A DNA stretch of 64,000 nt, from NCBI RefSeq assembly GCF_006715005.1, contig NZ_VFMJ01000001.1, positions 744,001-808,000 on the forward strand, given 5' to 3'. The position numbers were made by a program, and so were the translations under genes. This DNA is from Serratia marcescens (GTDB taxonomy: Bacteria > Pseudomonadota > Gammaproteobacteria > Enterobacterales > Enterobacteriaceae). The first letter of the stretch is position 1; each line of letters starts with the position of its first letter. This document shows, piece after piece, positions 53,793-62,960 of this stretch. Under the pieces are notes generated by a model, which ran no database searches, was not told the DNA's origin, and saw only the letters and a program-made list of their open reading frames with translations.

Positions 53793-54905
53793 ATGAGTGC
53801 AACCGCCATTTCCCGGCTTATCCATCCCTTTGTCAAAGACCGTTTCCTGCATGTATTGCTGCTGGCCGGCGTGGCGATGTTCGTCTTTCATCCGCAGCCA
53901 TTGGCGGCGTTGGGCGGCTTTATTGACGGCCGCACTCTCATTACCCTGCTGGGGCTGATGCTGCTGACCAAAGGCGTTGAGGTCAGCGGCTACTTCGACT
54001 TCGTTGGCCGCAAGATTATCAACCGGTTGCACAGCGAACGGCGGCTGGCGCTGTTCCTGGTGTTTTCCGCCGCGCTGCTGTCGTCGTTTCTGACCAACGA
54101 CGTGGCGCTGTTTATCGTCATTCCGCTCACCATCACGCTGAAAAAGCTGTCGTCGCTGCCGGTTGGCCGTTTGATCATCTTTCAGGCGCTGGCGGTGAAC
54201 GCCGGCTCGCTGCTGACGCCGATCGGCAACCCGCAAAATATCCTGCTGTGGAGCCGCTCCGGCCTTTCTTTCCTCGGCTTCATCGGCCAGATGGCGCCGT
54301 TTGGCGCCGCGATGATGCTGAGCCTGTTGGCGTTGACCTGGTTCAGCTTCCCGGCGCGCGACATCGTGAAAACGCCGAATACTGAGGGCTACCCCTATCA
54401 ACGGCCGCTGTTGCTGAGCTGCGTAGGGCTGTATGCGATTTTCCTGCTGTGCCTGGATATCGGTCTGCCGCTGTATGGGCTGCTGGTGGTGTTCGCCGGC
54501 TTTTTGTTGCTGGCGCGCCGGGTACTGCTGCAGATCGACTGGAGCCTGATTTTCGTGTTCGCCGCCATGTTTATCGATGTTGGCCTGTTTACCCGCCTGC
54601 CGCCGCTTCAGCCGGCGTTTGCCGCCATAACCGGGCTGAGCGACGGCGGGGTGTATGCGCTGGGCGTCGGGCTGTCGCAGATCGTCAGCAACGTGCCGGC
54701 CACCATTTTGCTGCTCAACTATGTGCCCTCCAGCGCACAGCTGGCGTATGCGGTTAACGCCGGTGGCTTCGGGTTGGCCATCGGATCGCTCGCCAACCTG
54801 ATTGCGCTGCGCATGGCGGGGGAGCGCAAGATCTGGTTGCGCTTCCACTATTACTCGCTGCCGCTGCTGGCGTGGGCCGCGCTGGTCGGCTGGCTGTTGA
54901 GCTAA
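53793..54905 (+). CDS. ybiR: Putative anion transporter YbiR (arsenite/citrate-permease-like)
   Basis: This 370-residue membrane protein matches E. coli YbiR, a member of the ion-transporter superfamily with ArsB and CitM-type proteins. It has about ten helices and the conserved blocks LTNDVALFIVIPLTITLKKL, NAGSLLTPIGNPQNILLWSR (with the paired hairpin motif) and SQIVSNVPATILLLNYVPSS. The substrate is unknown. I chose the ATG at 53793, which gives the length of YbiR; the frame extending to 53739 is not supported. The ribosome site is poor. It overlaps the convergent pepT by 4 bases. Confidence 0.9.
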   Translation: MSATAISRLIHPFVKDRFLHVLLLAGVAMFVFHPQPLAALGGFIDGRTLITLLGLMLLTKGVEVSGYFDFVGRKIINRLHSERRLALFLVFSAALLSSFLTNDVALFIVIPLTITLKKLSSLPVGRLIIFQALAVNAGSLLTPIGNPQNILLWSRSGLSFLGFIGQMAPFGAAMMLSLLALTWFSFPARDIVKTPNTEGYPYQRPLLLSCVGLYAIFLLCLDIGLPLYGLLVVFAGFLLLARRVLLQIDWSLIFVFAAMFIDVGLFTRLPPLQPAFAAITGLSDGGVYALGVGLSQIVSNVPATILLLNYVPSSAQLAYAVNAGGFGLAIGSLANLIALRMAGERKIWLRFHYYSLPLLAWAALVGWLLS

Positions 54906-56149
54906 CTCTGATTACCGCTCTGCCGGGCGGCCAACAGGCAAATGCTGCGGGTCACCTGGTAGGATTTCACGAAGGCGCTGACGGGTAAAAACTCGAAGCG
55001 CGAGTGGAAGTTATGCGCGCCGGTGAAGTAATTGGGCGTCAGGATGCCGCGGCTGGAGAGCGCCGCGCCGTCGGTGCCGCCGCGCATCGGGATCACCTTC
55101 GGCGGGATGCCGTGGGCGGCAAGGGCGCCGAAGATCAGATCGATGGCGCGCCGATCTTCGCCGATGGCGTTGCTGATGTTGCTGTAAATGTCGCTGATGC
55201 TGCAGCTGACGTTGGCGCGCGGATAGTTGGCCGCCACCTGACGCACCGTCTCCTCAAGGCGAGCTTTACGCGCCTCGAAGGTTGCGCTATCGAAGTCGCG
55301 AATCGACACCTTCAGCGTCGCCTGATTGGCATTGGCGGCCAGATCCGTGAACCAGAAATAGCCCTCGCGCCCGTCGGTGTGTTCCGGAGTATCCTGCACG
55401 TCGAATCGGTTGATGATGTCGTTGGCGATGCGTATCGGGTTGATTAACACGTTTTTCGCCGACATCGGGTGGGCAGTCACCCCCTCGATGCGGATCTCCG
55501 CCGACGCCGCGTTGAAATTCTCGTACACCACTTCGCCCAGCTCGCAGCAGTCGATGGTGTAGGCGAAATCGACGGCGAAACGCTGCAGATCCAGCGCCTT
55601 GGCGCCGCGCAGGCCGATCTCTTCATCCGGCACGAACGCCACCACGATATCACCGTGGCGATCGGCCGCGGTCAGGTTGGCCAGCAGCGTCATCACCACG
55701 GTGACCGCCGCCTTGTTGTCGGCACCCAGCACGCTGGTGCCGTCGCTGAACAGGATCTCTTCGTTGCGGTAGGGCAGGATCTCCGGGTGCTCGGCGGTGC
55801 GCAGCCAGATGTCTTGCTCGGCGTTCAGACATAAATCTTCGCCGGTGAAGCGCAGGCGCTGCGGGCGAATCTCGGGCGACAGGCCGACGTCCACGGTGTC
55901 GATATGGGTGATAAAGCCGATGCGCGGCGCGCCGGGTTGGGTGCCGGGCTTGCGGGCGGTGACGGTGGCGTGTTCGTCTATCTGCACCTCGGCCAGGCCG
56001 AGCCGGCGCAGCTCTTCCGCCAGCAGTTGCGCCATCTCATGCTGCCCCGGCGTGCTGGGCAGGGTGGTTGCGGCGGCGTCGCTCTGGCTGGTGACCGCCA
56101 GGTAGCGGAAGAAACGTTCGGTGAGCTGTTCGGCAATCGGGCTGGTCAT
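54902..56149 (-). CDS. pepT: Peptidase T (tripeptide aminopeptidase family)
   Basis: This 415-residue M20B metallopeptidase removes N-terminal residues from tripeptides. Zinc-site elements are GFITHIDTVD (His and Asp), LGADNKAAV (bridging Asp), PDEEIGLRGAK (catalytic and ligand Glu), and FTGAHNFHSRFEF (terminal His). The pattern is clearly peptidase T, but identity to E. coli PepT is only moderate, so it may be a second paralog in this organism. AGGAGTTCCG precedes the ATG. It converges with ybiR. Confidence 0.82.
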   Translation of the reverse strand: MTSPIAEQLTERFFRYLAVTSQSDAAATTLPSTPGQHEMAQLLAEELRRLGLAEVQIDEHATVTARKPGTQPGAPRIGFITHIDTVDVGLSPEIRPQRLRFTGEDLCLNAEQDIWLRTAEHPEILPYRNEEILFSDGTSVLGADNKAAVTVVMTLLANLTAADRHGDIVVAFVPDEEIGLRGAKALDLQRFAVDFAYTIDCCELGEVVYENFNAASAEIRIEGVTAHPMSAKNVLINPIRIANDIINRFDVQDTPEHTDGREGYFWFTDLAANANQATLKVSIRDFDSATFEARKARLEETVRQVAANYPRANVSCSISDIYSNISNAIGEDRRAIDLIFGALAAHGIPPKVIPMRGGTDGAALSSRGILTPNYFTGAHNFHSRFEFLPVSAFVKSYQVTRSICLLAARQSGNQS

Positions 56150-56366
56150 CGGAACTCCTCGCGGTTGGCAATCTACCGGTTTTAAAACGAAATCAGCCGT
56201 TTGTCCAACGATGCAATGCGTAAACCGCCAGAATGCGAAGCATCGCGCAGAAACGAAAAATAGCGGTGAAACTAGGAAATCGTCGCAGGTTTCTGCGGCA
56301 AAATCGGTGTTAGCTGTGGGCCGGGAAGCGCCCGCATAACACTTATCTGTCCCTCAAGGAGAATTC

Positions 56367-57263
56367 ATGCACACCGGTCACGCTCTGCTTATCACCTTAT
56401 TGTCCCTTGGCCTTTCTCACAGCGCCTGGGCGTCTGCCGATACCGGGCATGCCAACAGCAACGCCAACAGCCGCGAAGTGGCCAGCGCGCTGGGCGGCCT
56501 GAAAAACAAAACCTACGAGCTGGAGCAGGCGCCGAAGATCCGCGTCGCCAGCTTCAATATCGCCGCCGGCAAGGTCAGCGACATGACCGCCATCGCCAAG
56601 GCGATTCGCGCGATGAACGTCGACGTGGTGGCGCTGCAAGAGGTGGATAAACTCACCGCCCGCAGCGGCCGGGTCGATCAGGCGGCAGAGCTGGCGAAGC
56701 TGACCGGCATGCAGGCGGTGTTCGGCCGGGCGATCGATTTCGACGGCGGTGAATATGGCCTGGCGTTTCTCTCGAAATATCCGCTGCACGATGCGGTGAT
56801 CTATCCGCTGCCGTCCGGCCAGCGTGAACAGCGCATCGCCTTTAGCGCCAAGGTCGACGTGCCGGAGTTCCCGGCACCGATCACCCTGTTCAACGCTCAC
56901 CTCGATACCAAGGAAGATCCGACGATGCGTCTGGATCAGGTGCGGGAGCTGAACGATCGCGCCATCGAAGTGCGGGGCATCAAGCTGCTGTTCGGCGACA
57001 TGAACGACGTGCCGGGCAGCGTGACCTGGCTGGAGCTGAGCCGCTATTGGAACGACATCATGCCTAACGGGCAAGATGGCCGCAGCTGGCCGGCGGAAAA
57101 CGCCGAGATCAAGGTGGATTACATCTTCACCGGCAACGCGCAGCGCTGGCATCTGGACAGCCTGACGGTGCCGAACGCCAGCGGCGAGTGGAACGGTGTG
57201 CATTGGCCGGCGGTGAGCGACCACCTGCCGCTGGTGGCGGAGATGCGCCTGACCGAGCAATAA
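56367..57263 (+). CDS. Secreted endonuclease/exonuclease/phosphatase (EEP) family protein
   Basis: This 298-residue protein begins with a signal peptide (LSLGLSHSAWA then SADT) and then has the EEP fold: VASFNIAAGKVSD (Asn), ALQEVDKLTARSG (metal Glu), LFNAHLDTKEDP (His and Asp), LLFGDMNDVPGS (Asp and Asn), KVDYIFT and a final SDHLPLVAEM (catalytic His). The family includes DNases, phosphatases and sphingomyelinases; the substrate is not evident. AAGGAG precedes the ATG. It is a single gene, and the exported location suggests nutrient scavenging or an external target. Confidence 0.85.
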   Translation: MHTGHALLITLLSLGLSHSAWASADTGHANSNANSREVASALGGLKNKTYELEQAPKIRVASFNIAAGKVSDMTAIAKAIRAMNVDVVALQEVDKLTARSGRVDQAAELAKLTGMQAVFGRAIDFDGGEYGLAFLSKYPLHDAVIYPLPSGQREQRIAFSAKVDVPEFPAPITLFNAHLDTKEDPTMRLDQVRELNDRAIEVRGIKLLFGDMNDVPGSVTWLELSRYWNDIMPNGQDGRSWPAENAEIKVDYIFTGNAQRWHLDSLTVPNASGEWNGVHWPAVSDHLPLVAEMRLTEQ

Positions 57264-57290
57264 ATCGATCGGCATCCCATTGGGGCCGGG

Positions 57291-58724
57291 TTAAGCCGCC
57301 ACAATCTGCGCCAGCCGCTCTACAGCGCTGCGGATCTCGCCCGGCGTCAGGGCCGAAAAGCCCAGCAGCCAGCCGTCGCGCTGCGCCTGCGCCGTCTGGT
57401 ATTGCGCCGTCAATCCGGGCGTGAGGATGCCGAGCCGCCGCGCCTGCCGGCTGAGCGCCGCCTCCTGGCCGGTCGGCAGCCAGACGCTGAGCTGCAGGCC
57501 GCCGGCGGCGGGAGCGGGCGTGGCGAAGTGGCCGAGTTTTTCGCGTACTTCCGTCAGCAACACATCGCGCCGGCTGCGGTAGAGCTGGCGCATGTAGCGA
57601 ATATGTGCGGCGAAGTGCCCCTGGTGGATGAATTCGGCGGTGACCGCCTGCATCAGCTGCGCGCTGTGGCCGTCATAGACCGTGCGCGCGGTGACGAACG
57701 CGTCAACCAGCGTGGGCGGGACGATCAGGTACGCTAACCGCAGCGAGGGGAACAGCGATTTGGAGAAGGTGCCGAGGTACAGCACCCGGCCACGGCGATC
57801 CAGGCCCTGCATCGCCGGTATCGGCAGGCCGTCGTAATGAAACTCGCTGTCGTAATCGTCCTCGATGATCCAGGCCTGCTGCCTTTCCGCCAGCGCCAGC
57901 AACGCCAATCGGCGTGCCAGGCTGAGTGCTGCGCCGGTCGGATATTGGTGCGAGGGGGTCAGATAAATCAAACGTGGGTCGGGCAAGGAGGGGCGAGCAC
58001 GCAGGCCGTCGCCGTCCACTGCGACCGGCGTCAGGGCGGCACCGGCGCTGATAAAGGCGTTTCTTGCCCCCGTGTAACCCGGTTCTTCCATCCAGACGCT
58101 GTCGCCGCCGTCCAGCAGCAGCGTGGCGATCAGCTGCAGCGCCTGCTGCGAACTGGTCAGCACGATAACCTGCCGTGCATCGCAGATCACGCCGCGCGTT
58201 TGATTGACGTGGGCGGCAATCGCTTCACGCAGCGGTAAATAGCCCTGCGGATCGCCGTAGCGCAGCAGGCTTTCTCCCTGTAGCCGCAGGCGCTGTGCGG
58301 TCAGTTGCTTCCACAAGGCCAGCGGAAACGCCCGCAGATCCGGCGAGCCGGCGGCAAACGCCTGTGGCTGCTGCGGATCGCGGCAGCCGCCCGTTTGCAC
58401 GATCTGTTGGCCGCGCTGCGAAAGACGCGGCATGCCGGAGCTGGTCGCCGGCGGCGGTGATTTGGCGATGGTAATCGCCACAAACGTGCCCTGGCCGACG
58501 CGGCGCTGCAAATATCCCTCTGACTCCAGCCGACCGTAGGCCGCTTCGACGGTCACCCGCGAGAGGCCCAGATCGCTGGCTAGCACCCGGCTGGAAGGCA
58601 GGCGTTGCCCAACGCTCAATGCACCTTGGTGAATGGCCTGCCGCAATGCACCGCACAGGCGATCGCGCAGCGTGCCGAGGGCGTGGGGCGATTGCTGAAA
58701 CAACGTGACCAGCGAGTGCCGCAT
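57291..58724 (-). CDS. MocR/PdxR-type GntR regulator with aminotransferase-like domain
   Basis: This 477-residue protein joins a GntR winged helix (about 10-80, LPSSRVLASDLGLSRVTVEA then AYGRLESEGYL) to a fold-type I aminotransferase-like domain (about 115-470) that binds pyridoxal phosphate. The PLP lysine is in LGTFSKSLFPSLRLAYLIVP, and the cofactor Asp in WIIEDDYDSEFHYDG. Such regulators usually control a neighbouring divergent gene. I chose the ATG at 58724 with AAGG at good spacing over a longer frame from 58790. Here the divergent gene is a rhodanese. Confidence 0.88.
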   Translation of the reverse strand: MRHSLVTLFQQSPHALGTLRDRLCGALRQAIHQGALSVGQRLPSSRVLASDLGLSRVTVEAAYGRLESEGYLQRRVGQGTFVAITIAKSPPPATSSGMPRLSQRGQQIVQTGGCRDPQQPQAFAAGSPDLRAFPLALWKQLTAQRLRLQGESLLRYGDPQGYLPLREAIAAHVNQTRGVICDARQVIVLTSSQQALQLIATLLLDGGDSVWMEEPGYTGARNAFISAGAALTPVAVDGDGLRARPSLPDPRLIYLTPSHQYPTGAALSLARRLALLALAERQQAWIIEDDYDSEFHYDGLPIPAMQGLDRRGRVLYLGTFSKSLFPSLRLAYLIVPPTLVDAFVTARTVYDGHSAQLMQAVTAEFIHQGHFAAHIRYMRQLYRSRRDVLLTEVREKLGHFATPAPAAGGLQLSVWLPTGQEAALSRQARRLGILTPGLTAQYQTAQAQRDGWLLGFSALTPGEIRSAVERLAQIVAA

Positions 58725-58817
58725 AATGGGCCTTATTACGGTTGGGAAATGGGTATCAATCATAAGACCAAAATGGGGCACTATTGTCATCTGTCTTGAT
58801 GCACGGGAGTGGGCGGT

Positions 58818-59273
58818 ATGTCGAAAGAATCATTGGTGCTGGCTTTTCCTCCGGCGGCACCGGAAGAGAGCCTGGCCTACCTGGCGGCCAAACTGAGCCG
58901 CTATGCGGATGCCTGGGACGTGGCGGAAGATCTGCGCAATGGCGTGGACGGGATGGTAGTGATCGACACCCGCGCGGAGGCGCTGTACGCCGCCGGGCAT
59001 ATTCCCGGTGCGCTCAGTTTGCCGCATCGCCTGATGGATGAAGCCGGCACGGCGCAGCTGGATCGCCAAAAGGTGTATGTGACCTACTGCGACGGCATCG
59101 GCTGCAACGGTTCTACCAAAGGCGCTTACAAGCTGGCGAAGCTGGGATTCAGGGTGAAGGAGCTGATTGGCGGGCTGGACTTCTGGCTGCGCGACGGCCA
59201 TCCGTTGGCCATCGGCGAACAGCCGGGATCGCTGCGCGATCGGGCGGCTGTGGTGGACTGCGGCTGCGCCTGA
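58818..59273 (+). CDS. Rhodanese-like sulfurtransferase
   Basis: This 151-residue protein has a single rhodanese domain (about 25-130) with VIDTRAEALYAAGHIPGALS, the CH2-type substrate loops, and an active-site loop YCDGIGCNGSTKGAYKLAKL; the catalytic Cys is probably the first, in YCDGIGC. A second CGC motif closes the C-terminus (VVDCGCA). Such proteins move sulfane sulfur; the physiological partner is unknown. GGGAG lies before the ATG at 58818. It is divergent from the MocR gene (93-base gap), so it is the likely target of that regulator, and converges with flk, 4 bases apart. Confidence 0.85.
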   Translation: MSKESLVLAFPPAAPEESLAYLAAKLSRYADAWDVAEDLRNGVDGMVVIDTRAEALYAAGHIPGALSLPHRLMDEAGTAQLDRQKVYVTYCDGIGCNGSTKGAYKLAKLGFRVKELIGGLDFWLRDGHPLAIGEQPGSLRDRAAVVDCGCA

Positions 59274-59277
59274 GGCG

Positions 59278-60306
59278 TTAAAACACCAGCGCCAGCACGA
59301 CCGCCAGCGCCAACAGCAACAGGATCAGCGCCACGGCCGGCTTGCTGAGCGCTTTCTGCAGCGTCAGAGGCAGGGCGGCGATCAGCGGGTTGAGCAGCGG
59401 CTGCGGCTCGACAGCGTGGCTGACGATAGGCTGGGCCTGGCCGGCTTTTTCCAGGCGGCGGGCAAACAGCTGATGAATGGCGTCGCTCATTTGCGGATGC
59501 GTCAGCGGCGCATTGGCGCCGCAGTTGAAGCGCGCCTGGCAGTAGTCGTTCATCTGCTGCAGCTCTTGCTCGTCCGCCGGTTGTTTGAGCGTCGCCAGTA
59601 GGTTGTTCAGCGTCGGCGCGCTCTGTGGGCTGAGCGCCACCTTCACCTGTAAAAACTGGTTCAGCAGCTGGAAGTGGCGCGCCGGCAGCGGATCGTTGGT
59701 TTTCACGCCCGCCAGATCAAACAGCGTTTGCCAGATTTTAGCCGGCGCTTCGCCGGTGGCAGCGCTGAGTTTGGTAACCTGCTGCTGCAGGCTTTGATGC
59801 TCTGCGGGCAGCAGCGGGCGATCGCTGGTGGCGGTTTGCTGCGGCTGAGGAATGGTCAGGCCGCCGGTCTGCAACAGATTGAGCACCTGCTGCAGCTGCG
59901 GTGGGCTCAGCTGGCTCAGTACCGTGTGGCCGAACTGCTGGCGAATAAAGTCGCTGACCGCCTGGCGGTTGTTGCCCTGCGGCAGCAATTCGGCCAGCTG
60001 TTGCAACAGTTGGCGCCCGGCGTGGTTTTGCTGGGCCTGCGTCAGGCGCGTTTGCAGCAGCTGTTCCGCCGGTTGAAAATGACGCGCCAGCAGTTCACCG
60101 CCGTTGTCGGCGCCGAGATCGTGACGCAGAGACGCCCAGATCTCCGCCGATTTTGCCGGGCTGAGCGTCATGATTTTCACGATCAGTTTTTCCAGCGTCG
60201 TGCGCTGCGCTGGAGAGAGGGGTTGATCGTCAGTGGCCGCCGTTTTGCCCGGGGAGGGAGGGCGTTCGCCGGCGATTGGGGTGCCCGGCCCACTCAAAGG
60301 TTGCAT
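59278..60306 (-). CDS. flk: Flagellar assembly regulator Flk
   Basis: This 342-residue protein matches E. coli/Salmonella Flk, a tail-anchored inner-membrane protein that prevents premature secretion of flagellar proteins such as FlgM and hook substrates. Shared blocks are PLSPAQRTTLEKLIVKIMTL, LLPQGNNRQAVSDFIRQQFG, RPLLPAEHQSLQQQVTKLSA then ATGE, and the C-terminal anchor AVALILLLLALAVVLALVF. I chose the ATG at 60306 (QPLSGPGTP, like MQPISGPPPG of E. coli), with AGGTG before it. In E. coli flk lies near fabB and pdxB. No other flagellar gene is in the window. Confidence 0.92.
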   Translation of the reverse strand: MQPLSGPGTPIAGERPPSPGKTAATDDQPLSPAQRTTLEKLIVKIMTLSPAKSAEIWASLRHDLGADNGGELLARHFQPAEQLLQTRLTQAQQNHAGRQLLQQLAELLPQGNNRQAVSDFIRQQFGHTVLSQLSPPQLQQVLNLLQTGGLTIPQPQQTATSDRPLLPAEHQSLQQQVTKLSAATGEAPAKIWQTLFDLAGVKTNDPLPARHFQLLNQFLQVKVALSPQSAPTLNNLLATLKQPADEQELQQMNDYCQARFNCGANAPLTHPQMSDAIHQLFARRLEKAGQAQPIVSHAVEPQPLLNPLIAALPLTLQKALSKPAVALILLLLALAVVLALVF

Positions 60307-60511
60307 ATCACCTGTCCTTCGCTGTGTATCCCCGCAGTGTGCCTGGAGGAGAGAATCGTCATCGTACCCGGCGAAAAGCGCAGGTTTACCCACTATGATA
60401 CCTGTAAATCGCCGCCATCAATACCGCCGCTCAGACATTTCTTTACCGACAAAACGTTGCTAATCGCGCCCGCGTCGCTAAGATAACCCCAGACCCGAAC
60501 ATGAGGATGGC

Positions 60512-60874
60512 ATGGTTAAACGGCAGCGGATTGCAAAATGGTTTTTATGCCTGGCTTGCCTGGTGGTGCTGACGTGCATGACCCAGCGCATGGCGGGCCT
60601 GCATGCGCTGCAGCAAACGCTGGGGATCCCGGCGGCCATCGCCGTTCAATCCGGTGACGTCGCCGCCGAAGCGCAGCCGACGCCCTGTGAACTGAGCGCC
60701 AAATCATTGCTGGCCGCGCCGCCGGTGATGTTCGAAACCGCGCTGTTCGGGCTGGGTCTGCTGCTGGCGCTGTTGGCGCCGACCATCGCCGCGCGCCTGC
60801 GCATCCCTCCTCCTCGTGCCATTTCACCGCCCACCCTCAGGGTGCACCTTCGATTATGCGTTTTCCGTGAATGA
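60512..60874 (+). CDS. scsA: Copper-tolerance protein ScsA-like
   Basis: This 120-residue membrane protein heads the scsABCD operon. It has an N-terminal helix (WFLCLACLVVLTCMTQRMAG) and a second helix (TALFGLGLLLALLAPTIAAR), a short periplasmic loop with one Cys, and a basic end. The position immediately before scsB and its size agree with ScsA of Salmonella, a poorly characterised member of the suppressor-of-copper-sensitivity group. The assignment is mostly by context. GAGG lies about 7 bases before the ATG. scsB follows after 49 bases. Confidence 0.75.
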   Translation: MVKRQRIAKWFLCLACLVVLTCMTQRMAGLHALQQTLGIPAAIAVQSGDVAAEAQPTPCELSAKSLLAAPPVMFETALFGLGLLLALLAPTIAARLRIPPPRAISPPTLRVHLRLCVFRE

Positions 60875-60923
60875 GTTAATCGCCCGTTTTTCGCGGTGAA
60901 TTAATCATTTATGGAGAATTAAC

Positions 60924-62960
60924 ATGTTGAAAATTATCAGGCTGGCCTGCGCTTGCCTGTTTATGCTGTGGCTGCCTGCCTTGCAGGCGGCGGACAGCGG
61001 CTGGCTGCAAAATCCGGCCAACGATCATGCCAAGGTGCGGCTGCGTGCCGACACGTCACAGCCGGGGGAGACCCGCTTGCTGCTGTCGGTCGAGCTGCAA
61101 AAGGGCTGGAAAACCTACTGGCGTTCCCCAGGCGAAGGCGGCATCGCGCCGGCTATCGTCTGGCAGGGCAACCCGCCGCCGGCGACCTGGCACTGGCCGA
61201 CGCCGCAGCGTTTCGAGGTGGCCGGTATTTCCACCCAGGGCTATCACGATCGGGTCACGCTGCCGATCGTGATGCCAGGCCAGGTATCCGGCCCGCTGGC
61301 GGGCACCCTGACGCTATCCACCTGCAGCAACGTCTGCATTCTGACCGACTATCCGTTCAGCCTGGATCTGACGACGCCGAACGATCCGCAGTTTAACCAC
61401 GACTTCGCGCAGGCGATGGGGCAGGTGCCGATCGCCGCCGGGGTGGCGGAGAGCGTCAAGGCCGGTTACCGCAACGGCGAGCTGCAGATTGCCGCCGAAC
61501 GCGCCGATGGCTGGCAACAGCCCGCGCTGTTCTTCGATACGCTGGCGGATGCCGATCTCGGCAAACCGCAGGTCGAGACCGACGGTGCTCAGCTGCTGGC
61601 GCGAGTGCCGGTCAGCGATGGCTGGGGCGATGCAGCGCCGGATCTGCGCGGCAAAACGCTGACGCTGGTGATCGACGACGGCGGCATGGCGCAGCAGATT
61701 ACGCTACCGATTGGCGATCCGCTGGCCGCGCCCGCCGGTGCGGCGTTCCCGTTATGGCAGGCGGTATTGATGGCGCTGGCGGGCGGGTTGATCCTCAACC
61801 TGATGCCGTGCGTCCTGCCGGTATTGGGTATCAAGCTCGGCTCCATCCTGCAGGTGGAGCGGCGCGATCGGCGCAGCGTACGGCTGCAGTTCCTGGCATC
61901 GTCGCTGGGTATCGTCGCCTCGTTTATGGCGTTGGCCCTGTTGATGACGCTGCTGCGCCTCGGCAATCACGCGCTCGGCTGGGGCATTCAGTTCCAGAAT
62001 CCGTGGTTTATCGGCTTTATGGTGTTGGTGACGCTGCTGTTCAGCGCCAACCTGTTCGGCCTGTTCCACCTGCGCCTCTCGTCCGATCTGAACACGTCGC
62101 TGGCCACCCATAACGGGCACGGGCTGAGCGGCCATTTCTGGCAGGGCGCGTTCGCCACGCTGCTGGCGACGCCGTGCTCGGCGCCGTTTCTCGGCACGGC
62201 GGTGGCCTTCGCGCTGGCGGCGTCGCTGCCGGTGCTGTGGGGCATGTTCATCGCACTCGGCATCGGCATGAGCCTGCCGTGGCTGCTGATCGCCGCCTGG
62301 CCTTCGCTGGCGCTGCGCTTGCCGCGCCCCGGCCGCTGGATGAATACCGTCAAGCTGGCGATGGGGTTGTTGATGCTGGCGTCGTCGCTGTGGCTGCTGA
62401 GCCTGCTGAGCAATCATATCGGCGTGCAGGCCACGCTGTGGCTGGGGGCGCTGGCGCTGCTGGCGTTGCTGCTGGCAGTATGGCGTCAGCAGGGAGCACG
62501 GTTAGCGGCCAAGCTGGCGGCGGGCACGTTGGTGCTGGCAGGCGTGGCCTTGTTGGCCGGCTCGCTGACCGCCGGCCTGTGGCGCCAACCGTTACAGGAT
62601 CGGGTGCAGTGGCAACCGCTGAGCGAACAGGCGATTGCCGAGGCGCTGGCCCAGCATAAGCGGGTGTTCGTCGACGTGACCGCAGACTGGTGCGTGACCT
62701 GTAAAGCCAACAAATTCAATGTGCTGCTGCGCGATGACGTACAGCGCGCGCTGAGCGCCGACGACGTGGTCGCGCTGCGCGGCGACTGGAGCCGCCCGTC
62801 GGCCGACATCAGCGCCTTCCTGCAAAAGCGCGGCAGCGTCGCCGTGCCTTTCAACCAAATCTATGGCCCCGGCAGCCCGGACGGCGAGGTGTTATCCCCG
62901 CTGTTGACCCGTGACGCCGTGCTGCAAACGCTTTCCCATGCCAAAGGAACCGAACAATGA
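60924..62960 (+). CDS. scsB: Thiol:disulfide reductase ScsB (DsbD-like)
   Basis: This 678-residue inner-membrane protein carries electrons across the membrane to periplasmic partners. It has a signal peptide, an N-terminal periplasmic domain (about 20-270, with STCSNVCILTDYPF as a Cys pair), an eight-helix transmembrane domain with Cys in LNLMPCVLPVLGIKLGSI and in LLATPCSAPFLG, and a C-terminal thioredoxin domain with DWCVTCKANKF. This is the ScsB layout, whose N-terminal domain differs from DsbD. It overlaps scsC by 4 bases (ATGA). In Salmonella the scs operon protects against copper and oxidative stress. Confidence 0.93.
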   Translation: MLKIIRLACACLFMLWLPALQAADSGWLQNPANDHAKVRLRADTSQPGETRLLLSVELQKGWKTYWRSPGEGGIAPAIVWQGNPPPATWHWPTPQRFEVAGISTQGYHDRVTLPIVMPGQVSGPLAGTLTLSTCSNVCILTDYPFSLDLTTPNDPQFNHDFAQAMGQVPIAAGVAESVKAGYRNGELQIAAERADGWQQPALFFDTLADADLGKPQVETDGAQLLARVPVSDGWGDAAPDLRGKTLTLVIDDGGMAQQITLPIGDPLAAPAGAAFPLWQAVLMALAGGLILNLMPCVLPVLGIKLGSILQVERRDRRSVRLQFLASSLGIVASFMALALLMTLLRLGNHALGWGIQFQNPWFIGFMVLVTLLFSANLFGLFHLRLSSDLNTSLATHNGHGLSGHFWQGAFATLLATPCSAPFLGTAVAFALAASLPVLWGMFIALGIGMSLPWLLIAAWPSLALRLPRPGRWMNTVKLAMGLLMLASSLWLLSLLSNHIGVQATLWLGALALLALLLAVWRQQGARLAAKLAAGTLVLAGVALLAGSLTAGLWRQPLQDRVQWQPLSEQAIAEALAQHKRVFVDVTADWCVTCKANKFNVLLRDDVQRALSADDVVALRGDWSRPSADISAFLQKRGSVAVPFNQIYGPGSPDGEVLSPLLTRDAVLQTLSHAKGTEQ

